A DNA stretch of 64,000 nt, from NCBI GenBank assembly GCA_019722365.1, contig JADFUC010001898.1:186001-250000 (forward strand), read 5' to 3'. The first letter of the stretch is position 1. Each line of letters starts with the position of its first letter. Shown here piece by piece: positions 24,514-37,064 of this stretch. The notes under the pieces were generated by a model. That model was not told where the DNA came from and did no database searches. It worked only from the letters and a program-made list of their open reading frames with translations. Position numbers and translations under genes: made by a program. Origin of the DNA: Lithospermum erythrorhizon. Its lineage: Eukaryota > Streptophyta > Magnoliopsida > Boraginales > Boraginaceae.

Positions 24514-27307
24514 GGTTGCTCCAAGGAATTAAACCGGCCAGTTATTAGTTGTCGGCATTATACATTGGATTATGCTTATGAAGAATGGAGCTGTACTCTG
24601 TTGAAAGATTAGGGAAAAACTTTACTTGGAGAGTTAATACTGCCTTTTAACTTGAGTGTGAATCGTTTGAGTGAGGCTGTATTGTTTCAATTTCTAAGGT
24701 TTCTGTCTTAATTAGTGTTTTTGTTTTGCTTAATGAAGCAGGAGGATAGTGCAAAAAAGAGTTTGTGATTGGTCGCCAAAGTCGAAAATGGGACTGGGGT
24801 ATGATACCATTATTAATATGAGGAATCATAGGCAAGCTAGTGCAATGCCGTCTGTGTCTGCATTGCAGAATGGGCATCTGCCAAGTAGGGGTATACCAGT
24901 TTCGCGAGGTATAAGTGAAACTAATGGTTATCGTCAGAATTTTGATTCTGACATGGATACTGGTTCTGATTCCGATACTGAGGTTTATGGTTCACGGTAT
25001 TCAGTGGAGACTTCACCCCAAGATGATAAAGCTTCAATTTCTGCAAGCTCAGGATATAATTTTCATGTTAGTTATGCCTCTATTGGAGTCCTCTCTCAAT
25101 TTAGTAGGTTTTTGTCTTAATATTGTGTTCTTCGAAGTGGTTTAAGTATTTCTATTAGGCAAGTTATAGTTTTGTTTTCTGAACCTTTCTTCAGTTTTCG
25201 TTTTGCCGCTTATTAGACAATGAAGCTTTCACAAGACATAGCTTTAGTATATCAAGTTTATTCTTAAACTGCATTTTTCATTTGTTCAATAGAAGAAATA
25301 GACAGACTTGAGCTGCCCCAATTTTTGGCATCTGAGCATTCTTACACATTCTTCCTCAACCAAGACATTAGCTTTATCTGATGGGCATCATGTGCATTGA
25401 AATTTTTTATCACCTGTATTTGTTGATATTTTAAATGGATTATCCATACTTGTTCTTCTTTTAAAATTTGTCTTGTCGACTTTTGCAGATAGAATAGATA
25501 ATCAGTTTGTTTAACGATTTTTCCAGCTTTTGTGTGTTCTATAAAGAGAATTTAACTAACTGTGTAGAGTTTCGCAAGCCAAAAATTAGGAGTTTATATC
25601 TTCGTTTTCATCGTTGCAGGTATTGGCGATTTTAATTTTGGCTTTTCATATCATGGAATAAATCGAAATGGTTCGTTACCTGCAACTAGCATATTTATTG
25701 TGAAGTTAGGTAGTCTTAAGCGTCTTGGAATTGATTTAAGCTGGCCTCCTTTTTATCTCGGGGTTAGGGGCGTGTCTGTTCACACACACTTTCCTTCCTA
25801 CCTTGTGAAGTCTCTTAAGAGGTTTTTTTGAGGCGTGTTATTGTTCGTGCACTCAGTCCATTGAACTTATGCACTCAGTTTTGTGTTCATAACTTCATAT
25901 CTTGTTTGGCTATGGTTGCAGGGCTTTTCCATGGCAGGGATGCAGAAAAATAAATATTCTGAGAATATTCCTAGTGCCCCACCACTTAATGTTTTAGATC
26001 ACGTTAGCCAAGTTTCTCGCTCTGAAACTGTTAGAGTAAGTGGAGCTACATCATACTCTGAAATCAATGGTGATTCTGCTTCTGTGAACATATCAAATGC
26101 ATACAAAGCCACACCTGTAGTTGCCAACTTAAGCAGCACCCCTGATCCATCTGTAAGGTGTGACTTTATGTTAAAAAGGTCTTATAGTAGTGTGTACTGT
26201 AGAATAAAAGATAAATTAGCTTTTTTTTGAATCTCCCAGGACTGCTTCTGTATCTTCTTACCCTGTATCAGCTTGTTTCCCTACATACCATGCCAGGTAT
26301 CACTCTTACCTCTATGATGTTCTGAGGATTTTCCTTTTTCCCCTTCACCCCAATGAAGTGTCTTACATCTCTTTCTTCAATGGAGGTGATTCAGTAACAA
26401 ATTTGTTTTTGCATCTGATGTGGGCACAGTGAGCTTGGTTCATGGTATGGAGTCATTTCATATGAGGCATGCGTACGGCTATGCCTTCATGCATGGGCCA
26501 GGGGTTGCAAGGAAGCTCCTTTTTTCCTTGAAAATGAATGTGCAGTACTGAGAAACTCTTTTAGGTAAGATCACTTATAATCTACTTGCTGTATATCATA
26601 TACCATTAATTTTCTATAAATTTTGAATGAAAGCCCTGCCTTTATATTTTCATGATTTTCTATGCCTTAATTATTTTAAGTACACGGTTATTATAGTATC
26701 GGCAAATAGTCGCTACTCAATCTTTATGATGCTTCCTCTTTCGATTTGATTATTCTTCACATTTATTAATCTCTGTCATTTCTAATAACCTTTTCCATTA
26801 TGTTTTAGTTTGAAGCACGTACTTTTACAATCAGAGGAGGAATTAATGACAAGAAGATCATCAGAACTAATCAGTGAGGCAGCTGCTATTAGAACTAAGA
26901 AAACCTTGGGCAAGATGAAAGTACAAGGTTTGTTTTGTCACTTTATTAAGATTAACATCTTACTTTCAAATTTTGTTGTTAATATTATATATCAATCTGC
27001 AGTGAGGAAAGTGAAGATAGGGTTGGACTCACCTACAGGCTGCAGCTTTTCATCTATTAAACCTTCTCAAGTGAAAGTGGACGCATTGAGAACTAAGATA
27101 TCCAATACGAAATCAACTATGTGTGCTGAGTGGGCGAATGTGCGTAAAACACGTGTAAGACCACATATTCCGTCAAATGGCTCAATTTCACAGAAAAGCT
27201 TAGCATACATGCACGTTGGTGCTCAGTATATGAAAGAACTATCTGGAGTTGTCAAAGTTGGCTTGACTTCTATGCGTAGCAATTCATCAACTTCTGAAGC
27301 CGAGCAT

Positions 27308-27560
27308 GAAACACATTATTTTTTTCTAAGTTCAGTGAATCATTCCTCTGGTTTTTCTTTGCAAGGATATTTTCTTATAATCCTAATTTCTTATAATCCT
27401 TAATAGTTAGTTTAGTTGTTTACGCTGCCAATTATGGTGAATTTCTTATAATCCTTAAGGTCTCTGTGTTACCTTCCTTTGTTCTCTTGAATTTCTTTTG
27501 TAGATGTTATTTATTCTTCTAATAATGCTTATAAATCCTTTATAACAGAAACACATTATT
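27308..27560. repeat. 13-bp direct repeat flanking about 227 bp in copy B
   Basis: GAAACACATTATT occurs at 27308-27320 and 27548-27560. Joining the sequence left of the first copy to that right of the second restores a continuous family reading frame (SEAEHETHYCLLRLKS). The segment between carries three CTTATAATCCT words and is AT-rich. It behaves as an insertion with a 13-bp target duplication; splicing would be possible using GT at 27351 and AG at 27547-27548. Confidence 0.7.
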
Positions 27561-30293
27561 GCCTGTTGCGACTCAAGAGTATGCCTGAGGAAGATGCTGT
27601 GAGAATGCTGCCTGGATCTGGTGAAAACTATGTATTGTATGTGATAATGTGCATGTTCTTTTGTTTTTCCTTTCCGTCTTTGCTTGAATGGTTTAAATTT
27701 AAATATATATTGTGCAGCTTGCCGGATGGGCTGGGAGATGATTTAGTAATTGAAGTTCATGATTCAAAAGGAACATACCATGGTCGAGTCGTTGCCCAGA
27801 TGGCTGATATTGCTGACGACCCAGTATGTTTTCATGATTTTATCGATGGTTACGTAAAGGAAGACATATTATATAGATTATGATAATTTATTTAAATGCA
27901 GGGAGACAAGCTACGGTGGTGGTCCATATATCGAGAGCCAGATCATGAGCTCATTGGGAGAATACAACTATATATCAATTATGGGAGAAGTCATGATGAA
28001 ACTAGTAACATCAAGGTATATTAGCTTCTGTAATGCTGAATCTGTGTTACTCCCATATATCGGAGTCTTCACATAACATTTCATATATGTTTCCATCTCA
28101 TATTTTAAAGTGTAATAATGCTACTAACTCTATTGACGATAAATAAATTGTACCAGTTTGTTTTATTATCACACAAGTTTCTTTAAGGCACAATAGAATT
28201 TGGAAAATGCATTCGATGGAGGGGTTTCCCCTTTTTTAATCTTTAAATATCATATTGTGATTTCATGTGCAATCATATTAGAACTCTGGCCCTGGTTCTG
28301 AATGAATAATTGATTGCTTAAATATTTCTGTAGTGTGGATCTGTTGCAGAGACTGTTGCATATGACTTTATCTTGGAGACAGCAATGAAAGATCAACGAT
28401 TTCAGCAAAGGAAGTTGCAATTGCATGGTCCATGGAAATGGTTAATAACAGAATTTTCCAAATATTACGGAGTTTCAGATGCATACACAAATTTGAGATA
28501 ATCATGGGTTAATGAATTTCTGAAATAGCTGTGTGATTTTAAATAACTTTTTATTATTGAAATTTGAGATTTACATACGATATGATCTTTCTACTTTGTA
28601 GATACCTTTCATACATCATGGATGTTGCCACACCTACAGCAGACTGCTTAGATTTGGTGTATGATCTACTGTTACCAGTGGCTCGCAGAAGCAGGCCTAA
28701 GGAAACATTAAGTCACCAAGAGGTTAGATACCTTCAGCTCGACAAATCCATAAAATCTACCATAAGTTAATTAAAAATCAATCACATAATACTGATTGGA
28801 GACGTTGTTTTTATATAGCCGACCCCAAGTGAGATAAGGCTTGGTTTGGTTACATTTCTTGATATCATCACTTATAAAAGTGAAAAACAAGTGGGGTCTT
28901 ACTATGTTGTTTCTTCAGAGTTAAATGACGAAACTGACATTGCGTTACAATTCTTTTTTGCCAGAATCGTATATTAGGAGAGGTCTCTGAGCAGATTGAG
29001 CAGATCATCTCTGTTGTTTTTGAAAACTACAAGTCACTAGATGAATCATCTCCATCAGGTGTCACTGACGTATTGAAACCTGCTTCTGGGTCAGCAGCCC
29101 CTGCTTTGGCATCTGCTTTAAAGCTGTATAATCTTTTGAATGACATTCTATCTCCAGAGGCACAATTGAAATTATGCAAGTATTTTCAGGTTTTGGCACT
29201 ATCTTTTCTTGATGCCTCTTTCCTATCAACAACTTTCTATTGATGTGTTCATCAATCATGTAGATTGCTGCAAGGAAGAGGTGCAAAAGATACTTGGCAG
29301 AAACAGAGGACTATGTATCCAACAACAACGAAAGCCTGTCCATCGATCCTCAGGCTCTTTCTACCGCTTACCAGAAAATGCGAATTCTGTGTTTGAACTT
29401 AAAAAATGAAATATTTACTGATATTCAGATTCACAATATGCATATTCTCCCTAGGTGATTGCCATTGTACTAACTTATTTACTGATTGTTTGAACTGTCT
29501 TATTTAGTGCCATTTAAGTACATATATGTTGCATGTATTTACTTAATGTTTGATACTTTACCTGTTTACACTAGATAAGATCTCTGTTCATAATAACAAC
29601 TTAATGTTGTTCTTGGATACTGATCACTGGCACGTGGCTTTTCTGCAGTTTCCTGGACCTCTCAAATATTTCTTCATCCATATATAGTACAGAGCTTTCT
29701 ACTAGAATTCGAAATTTCCTTCTCTCGTATCCTCCAACTAGTCCATCACTTCATGTGATGGAAATTGCCATTGAAACAGCTGATTATCAAAGGGATCTTT
29801 TAACATGGAACATCAAGTAATGAAATACCCTTGTTCTCTATTTAGATATGACTATATCTTGGACTCTAGTCCATGGCATGATTGTTCTAATTAGTACATT
29901 TTCAATCCAGTAAAAGGTGGAGTTGATGCAAAAGAGTTGTTCCATTCATACATATCTCGCTGGATTAAGGGAAAACGTGTCTTTTTACTCGATTCATGCA
30001 AGCTTGATAAGGTGAAATCCATTTCAGATAACCTAGACATTGCATTTCAGATAAATTGCATTGTTAGATACTTACAAAACAGATGTGTTTAGTAGTGCTT
30101 GTTTGTGTCGCTGCCTCCCCCTCTTCTGATAAACTAATTTGAGGCCATGTATCTCAGGTGAAATCCAATCAAAGACAACAACCAGCAACTCCCTTTGTTG
30201 AGGATATCTATAATAAGCTGAAAGAGAGTTTGGATGAGTATGAAGTGATCATAAACCGGTGGCCAGAGTATGCTTTCCCACTGGAATGTGTAT

Positions 30294-30295
<2 letters not shown>

Positions 30296-30331
<36 letters not shown>
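30296..30331. repeat. (TC)18 microsatellite in intron 16 of copy B
   Basis: Perfect TC dinucleotide run directly after the exon 16 donor. Copy A has an interrupted CT-rich tract at the same place. Confidence 0.95.
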
Positions 30332-30333
<2 letters not shown>

Positions 30334-31930
30334 ATATTTCATTTTTCTTTATTATACGATCTTTTGTCGGATTCCCGTAAACAGGCAGTAGCAGATGTCG
30401 AGAAAGCAGTGGTAGATACTTTGGAAAATCTGTATGCTGATGTTCTGTACCCCTTGAAGGAGAACTCTATGCCAGTGAAACTTGGTTTAAAGTATGTTCA
30501 TAAGTTTGCAAAAGGAGGCGCAAGCTCTTATACTGTTCCAAATGAGGTACGGTTTCGAGATATCCTAGTTGTCTATATTATACACATGTATAACATATTA
30601 ATATATTTCATTATTCTTGTTTTCCTTTCAGCTGGGAATTGCTTTGAATTCAATGAAAAGAATGCTGAATGTTTTACGGCCACCAATAGAAGCAGAATTA
30701 AAGTCATGGAGTTCTTGCATTGCCGGTAATGGAATTGATGTCCCTGGTGAACATCTTAGTGAAATAACTGTAATGCTGAGAGCTAAGCTGAGAACTTACT
30801 CGCAAGGGGTCACTGAGAAACTCGTGGAAAATGTAAGTCTGTTTTGTAACTTGTTCTTTTGGGCCTTCTTTATTATGGTTATAAATTCATTGTTCCTACT
30901 CAATCCATGTAGTTAGTTCATGTTCATATACTCAAGTATATGATTCTCCATTTTATTGTGTATTATATTGGTCTATCCATGTTCCATTTAAAAGTAGTTT
31001 GATTCTACTTTCTACTTTTTCCCAGACTAAATTGCAGAATACTACAAAGTTGAAAAAGATACTGCAAGATGCAAAGGAGGGAGATGTCGATTCTGATATG
31101 CGGAATAGGATGCAGCCCTTGAAAGAATTGTTAGAGAAGATGATCAATCAACTCCACGTTGTCTTTGATGAGCAATTGTTTGTTACTGTTTGCCGATCTT
31201 TTTGGGATCGGATGGGACAGATTTTGATAGATTCTCAATAAGTACTGTATTCCTTAATATCCATTCACCACCACTACTCATTTCCTACTTTGATTCAGGA
31301 TTTGCTAAAGCTCTTACAGGAGAGGAAGGAAAATATGTCCTTGTATAAAGCCTCACGTCTAGCCATATCTGTAAGTTTCTTTTTTCAGAATCTATCTCTG
31401 GTGCAGCGTCGTATTTACTTATCCGCTTTTCAGATCTTAACGACAAATTTAATCATTATTTAACTCTATTAATCTAGGAGTTTTACCTTCAAATATTTGT
31501 TTTTGTTGTGCATATGAGATTGATCCTTACCACGAAAATTCTGAGATTTCTCGCAACGAATTATCAGTTTGACAACCCGTTGCCTGTTTTATTGATTATT
31601 CATAGGTTTTGGATGATACATTTGCATCTAAAATGCAACAATTAGTGGGTAAATCATTGCAAGAGAAAGACTTGGAACCACCAAGATCTATACTTGAAGC
31701 ACAATCGATGCTCTGTAAGGATCCTGTAAACCACAAAGACAACAATTATTTTTATTAGAAGGGAAATATATATATACATCATGAGTATAGAGTAAGGCAA
31801 TTAGCTCAGCCTTCAATTAGAAGGTTGTCCTATATTTGAGTTTTTATTATGACAGACTAGCATCCAATTGATGCTAAGTCACTATTTTTACTCTTGGAAT
31901 ATCAATATTCATCTATAATTCTAGTAAGTA

Positions 31931-34418
31931 TTATGTATATAAATCGTAGTGTCCTTAAAAAAAGTGGAAAGAGTGAGAATTTTTGTTGAACTTATAAGCT
32001 ATCATGTGCAAAATAAATTTTGTAGTGAGAATCTGGAATATTGACCTCTAAGGGTTTATTATGGGTGCATATAATTCCATGCATCAAAGTTTCCAAAGCA
32101 AAAAATCGAGCATTTTAAAGCATAAAAAAACGATCGATCTTGTAGAATACAGTCGATAGTTATGTTGGACCACTATTACCCGGATATGTTATACCATCAT
32201 AATGGCTGAATTATTCTTCAAATATATAACTTCCACTTACCATTTCTGGTTCAAAAGATTCATTAGATGGAAGTGCCGTGCAAAATGTTGCTCTATGATA
32301 AATTAATGATTATGGGTACTAGTTAAATATATGAAATTTGGTGGTAAAATATCGTAGTCGACTAAAGCGATATTTGTTTAAATGGACCTGTCTTTTTATT
32401 GTAAGATTAGCGTTTTAAGCGTGAGAAATTCTTGTTGTCTTTCGTAATTAAAATACTTAGCGTATCCGCTACGCTTTTCTGCTTTTCCTCACCACCACCA
32501 CAACATAAAAAATTGCTCCCCTCCTACTTTAATCCACCAATTTCGAATTTAGCCACCACCATCACCAAAATTGTCCTTTCTCCATTTCTAACCCTCTAAT
32601 TTCCCCACCATTACTACCACCACCGTTCACCACCACCATAACCAAAATTGTTCCCTCCCACTTTTTAACCCTCTAATTTCCTCACCATCACTCACCACCA
32701 CCAGAAAACTGCCCCCCCTCCCTCCACTTTTAACCCATCAATTTTTGAATTTAGTCACCAACACTACCAAGATTACCCCCTCCTTACTTTTTACCCTGTA
32801 ATTTCCAATTACTACCACCACCACTCACACCCCCTAAAGCACGGGGTGGAAGGAATGCTAGGAAAGGAGGTGAGGCAGTGGAGGTGGGGGGTCAATAGGG
32901 GTGGGGTCGAAAAAGAAGTGGTGGTGGTTAGGGTTGGGGGAAGGGGTTGTTAATGAGTGAGGTGGTGGTGTTTATGGTTTTTGAAAGAGTAGTGGTGTTG
33001 GTGGTTGTGCAAAATTGGTGGGTTAAAAAGGGGGGTGGTGGTTGTGGTGGGGGAGAAAAGAGAAAGAATTAAGAATGTGGTGTTATTTAATGATGAGGAT
33101 GTAATAGTAATTTCGTGTCCCAGGTGTGATATTCTTTATAGCAAAAAGGTGTGTGCGTTGAATTCCAAATGTCACTCAAGTATGGTTTAGGATGGACTTA
33201 ACCTAATTCAATCCCACTTGTTAAACTTTGACAAATGAATTCCATAATTTAATACGTTTTTATGTAATATCAATCGAGATTAAGTTGAGGATATCGTCAG
33301 TTTTAACCAATTGAGGGATTTTTGAAACATGAGAATATCTTATAACTCCAGTAATGTTCAAAATCATATCCATATACTTTTAATTATGGAGGAAAATTTG
33401 TAAAGATCAGTTTTTCCGTCTTCTCATCCATCCAAACAATGGAAATGATTCGTCCATTTATTTAGCCAAAAATGTATTAAAGGACAATTGAATTGAGTAA
33501 CAAGAACTTGAAAAACTAGAATTTTATATAACTAGCAAACGTGTTGGATTAATATACACGTAGTTTAAAATACATGCATTGCTTCCCCCATTCCCCAATG
33601 GTATCTAACAGCACTTTGGTGTTACTTCTAAGCCATTCCTTTTCTACTTCTCCTATTGGTGAAGTACCCTCTGACATTCTTGCTGTCCACACTTAACAAG
33701 GGAAAATACTTCATTTAATAAATACGGAGTATATCATTAGGGTATTATCCCTTCGACAATTTAGAAGCCAAGCAAATAAGAAATTTTCATACTTGATGAG
33801 TTGAAATCTTCAACTTGAAGGATTCAATCTTAAGGAACAGTGATGATTCAAGCTCCTCAAAGGTCTTTAAGCCTCATACTAACGTCCAGGAGTTGCTTTA
33901 ACCTTTTATTAAACTCTTTTTAGCATTTGTACTTATTTTAAGTTATCTACCACTTGCTCTGTCATCAATTAATCTTCAATGAGAGCGATGATTTTTATTA
34001 TAACCATCCAAAGTGCATTATAACTTATCATAAAAGTCGAAGTGCAATAATCAATTAATATAATGTAAAAATGAGTATTCATAACTTGAAGATAGATGAT
34101 GGATATGTCGTGCACGAGTAATTGAAAATGATTTGAGCGATGTGACAAAATCTTAAATATAGGTGAAAAAAGTCTTACCAAAGGACACCTCCCTTTCAAT
34201 CAAACAAAAAGTCCACTATCTAGCTATAAGCAACGAATGCTATAAACTAATCAAAACTCAATAAACTACATAGTTGTAATACGATACATCTAAAACGTTA
34301 GTTACTGTCTTTCCTCCAACGATTAAGGAGCGAAAATTTTAATATAATAATCAATTAATAATTCCAATTTCTCAAAACTTAGTACTCCGTATAAAATTAT
34401 AAGTAGTCGTCATTGTCT
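31931..34418. other. intergenic with one CCACC/GGTGG foldback
   Basis: No gene recognised. Apart from the foldback at 32480-33065, the sequence is AT-rich with scattered short frames. TACGGAGTA at 33724-33732 is a typical decayed MITE end. Confidence 0.6.
32480..33065. repeat. imperfect inverted repeat, CCACCACC-rich left and GGTGGTGG-rich right
   Basis: The left half is rich in CCACCACCA interspersed with TTTTTAACCC and CCAATTT words; the right half is rich in GGTGGTGG with GGGTTAAAAA and AAATTGGTGG. The halves can pair over several hundred bases around a centre near 32840. Similar in style to the interior of 22411-23198. No coding frame is convincing. Confidence 0.55.
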
Positions 34419-35384
34419 TCAAAAATCCTTGAGCAATTTCCTGACTTGTTCCAATGTGACAAATAGCACAACTGTAAAGGGACCCTGCCTTGAAATTGTA
34501 GGGATGAATCCCTTGTAAAGGGCCATTGGTCCTTCTGCTTTTATTGTCTTCATGGCACAATCAAGTGCCCCATTGTACGGCGCCGCCATCCCCGGTTCCA
34601 TCTTCATGTTCATAACACGTGTCTTGATCACATCCACCGGATTGGTCACCACGGCCGCCACAAACCCGGCTGCGAAACTAGCCGTTGCGTGGGTCCCAAG
34701 TCCATCTTTCATTAGCTCTTTTTCCAAAATTGCCTCCTTAAATTGATCATATGATGCCAGCTGAGAGGCAGTCACCAGCATGGCGCGGTTCACAGTAAGT
34801 GATGAACCGCGCCACAAACTAGCAATCCCCTCAGATTTCGACATCTGGGTGATTGCATCAATGACGCTCTTGTAAGAGCGTCGTTCAGATAATGGGAGGC
34901 GACCATCCGCCTGCATGCGGACCATTGCCACGTCAGCTGGGTTCCCCACCATGGCACCAATGCCTCCAGCAATGAGCCCAGCCGTGATCTTATGCATTAA
35001 GGGGAATGTATTGGTTCTTGAGTCAGTCCATTTTTTCTTCATGATATCATACAACCCCATTCTGGTGGTGGAATATAGTGTCTGGCGGAGGACGGTGGCG
35101 GAGATGCCGGAGAACAAGGCGGAGATACCCTCTTGTTGGACGATCTTGATGCCAACTCCAACGGGTCCAACTTTAGGGGGTGGGGGTGGTGGTGTTGGAA
35201 TGTGCATTTTGGGTGATGGTGCATGTGCATGGGAAGCCAATGAAGGGCGGAGCACGGTGGTTGGTGCGGCGGCGGAAGACTCACCCTGAAGTTGCATTCT
35301 TACCTTGATGAGATCAAAAGGGTGGGTGCTACAACCAGCAACTATTGATGCAATGCCTCCTTCAACAAATCCTTTCACACCCAT
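34419..35384 (-). CDS. UCP5: mitochondrial uncoupling protein 5 / dicarboxylate carrier
   Basis: Intact single-exon frame of 321 residues starting MGVKGFVEGG. It belongs to the mitochondrial carrier family: three repeats of about 100 residues, each with the signature P-x-D/E-x-x-K/R in its first helix, here PFDLIKVR (22-29), PADVAMVR (149-156; K/R replaced by M as is usual for the second repeat in this subgroup) and PVDVIKTR (249-256). Repeat 1 has a long Ala/Pro-rich matrix loop (about 36-73, with six consecutive prolines) typical of plant UCP5/DIC proteins. Known of the subgroup: inner-membrane exchange of dicarboxylates such as malate, oxaloacetate and succinate for phosphate or sulfate. 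Plant members are intronless, as here. No lesion seen. The start is the first ATG of the frame and directly precedes the first helix. Confidence 0.95.
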   Translation of the reverse strand: MGVKGFVEGGIASIVAGCSTHPFDLIKVRMQLQGESSAAAPTTVLRPSLASHAHAPSPKMHIPTPPPPPPKVGPVGVGIKIVQQEGISALFSGISATVLRQTLYSTTRMGLYDIMKKKWTDSRTNTFPLMHKITAGLIAGGIGAMVGNPADVAMVRMQADGRLPLSERRSYKSVIDAITQMSKSEGIASLWRGSSLTVNRAMLVTASQLASYDQFKEAILEKELMKDGLGTHATASFAAGFVAAVVTNPVDVIKTRVMNMKMEPGMAAPYNGALDCAMKTIKAEGPMALYKGFIPTISRQGPFTVVLFVTLEQVRKLLKDF

Positions 35385-37064
35385 GTTTCTTGATAAAAAA
35401 AAAATTCCAACCTTTTTTGTGAAAAAATAAAAATATAGCCTTGTTTTGGTACAAAAGAAATATTACGTTTTTGTTAGTATATAACAAATCTAGGGAAACT
35501 AATGAAATAATATATTGGTTATATATTATTATTCTAACAAGAATGAAAAGACCAATTGGAATTTGAGGACATCTCACTAGAACTTATGAGACGGGAATGG
35601 AGGCTAAAGGCTATTGAAGAGAAGTGTGGGACGTTTGTTCTATGAGACATATGCTACAAAATAAATATGATACAAAAAAGGAGAAAAGAGATGAAATTTA
35701 TAGTGCTTTAGATGGAAAAGGAAAAGAAAAATTAGGTCTTTTGATGGAGAGAAAGCTTTGGTGGGCCAGGGGCAGCCCATGAGAATTTTATTCAGATTAA
35801 TTGTTACGAGACTTACGCGTTTATTTATGGGGTGGCTAGTTTTTCCTTTTTATTTTACTTGCCTAATTGGAAATTTCATGGGTTCTACTTATGGAAATGA
35901 TTGGTAAATGGTAAGTAGCAAAGGTCATAAATAAATTGGTTAGTTTTAATCACGTGCATATAATGTGGAATGCACATGTTTAGATATGAAAAAATATAAG
36001 ATATTTTTTAAAAGGGGCAAAGGAATTGATATTTTTTTATAATTAAAATTACAATAATTCTTAATCTATTCCCTATAATAAGATTCAAATTCTTGACGTC
36101 AAGGATCTAGCTCAACCGCTAGACTATTCAAATATTTTTTTTCCAAGAGCTCTTTTAAATGGAGGAGTCAACGAGAAATTTTCAATTATTATTGCTTGCT
36201 TACATAAAAAAATAACATTACGTTTCATGTTTGTGCTCGAAAACGGTAGTAGTAATTAGTCAAGTGTTCATAAATTAAAGCTTGTTTCAATGCAAAAGCT
36301 AGTAGATAGTCATCCCATTAGTTTATGAAATGTCCCCATTAATATCCTTTTCAAGTTTTCATCAAATGTCCCCTTTGACAATATGCTATTTCTAATCTCC
36401 TTTTCAATTTTCATCAACCGCTCATTTGTCAAAATGTTATTTCTTCATTAGATGCGGAGAGTCGTTGAAATGAAAGTTTCAAATAATTATTATGCCTCCT
36501 GGTCGGTAAATTGTTGATAGTATTTTGGAGATCTATATCCTCTATTATCCCATTTCGATATCTTTTTTATACCCCATGTTTTTTTTTACTTGAAATTTAT
36601 CCATGATGCATTTACTCTTTGAGTGTGTCACGAGAAATCTGGTATGATAACGCAAGCCAGCGTCGGTAGGAATTAAGAAGCAGCATTTAAGCGGCCCGCG
36701 TGTGACAATTTCGACAAAGAAAGTATTGGTAGGGGGAATCGATTTCGCTGACCTTTCGATCATGGCTAAACTGCTTTCTGAAACATACACCGCTGCGGGT
36801 TATATACCCCATGTTTTATATGTATTACATATTGTGTGATTTCATAATAACTATTTCATAATATTCACAAAAAAGTACCCGCCAACCGATATGATCAAAA
36901 TTTATATACTTATTGACCAAGAAATCAAGGTTACTTGGAGGCCAAGAATTTCAATATTTCTTGGGGACTAAGAAAACTTGTTGGTCAAGTTTTGGATGAC
37001 TTAATGATCAAGTATTTGGCCACCATAATGCCTCAGGACTCCATGAGTCCTTGTCTTAAAATCG
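35385..37064. other. intergenic, upstream of the carrier gene
   Basis: No gene recognised. The first few hundred bases form the promoter side of the carrier gene; no specific element was assigned. On the minus strand, 36070-36140 resembles a tRNA-derived SINE head (TAGTCTAGCGGTTGAGC, then GAATTTGAATC). A minus-strand frame at 36545-36790 is not recognised. Confidence 0.55.

Larger units (their letters stand above)
24742..31758 (+). pseudogene. UNC-13/MUN-like gene with C2 domain, copy B: all coding exons present but several lesions
   Basis: Reference copy for the 21-exon model: 24742-25066, 25922-26157, 26240-26296, 26430-26564, 26809-26927, 27003-27350, 27549-27636, 27718-27823, 27902-28015, 28334-28497, 28602-28722, 28965-29189, 29264-29454, 29649-29816, about 29906-30012, 30158-30289, 30385-30546, 30632-30832, 31026-31220, 31299-31370, 31606-31758 (stop). 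About 1,140 codons. Exons 7-9 code a C2-like domain (LPDGLGDDLVIEVHDSKG... IGRIQLYINYG); later exons code the MUN-like helical region, ending NHKDNNYFY. The family is plant-specific, of unknown function; a membrane-trafficking role is only inferred from UNC-13. Lesions: donor GT changed to AT after exon 10 (28498) and exon 19 (31221); acceptor AG lost before exon 15; an extra T in exon 15 (29940-29942); and a 240-bp insertion with direct repeats at exon 6/7. The first coding exon is not found. Sequencing error could explain the single-base changes. Confidence 0.8.
21618..31925 (+). repeat. duplicated block, copy B
   Basis: Partner of 7218-15900. It contains an extra segment of about 1.9 kb near its start (about 21700-23640) that includes the long-TIR element at 22411-23198 and is absent from copy A. 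Homology resumes at TGGTTGACTTATATTGACTT (23680). Confidence 0.75.

Noticed and set aside
24279..24524. Minus-strand frame of 81 residues through the 107-bp identical block
   Set aside because: Composition is plausible, but the corresponding frame in copy A is not maintained as a listed coding region and no family is recognised.
36545..36790. Minus-strand 81-residue frame
   Set aside because: Not recognised; no supporting neighbours or splice signals.
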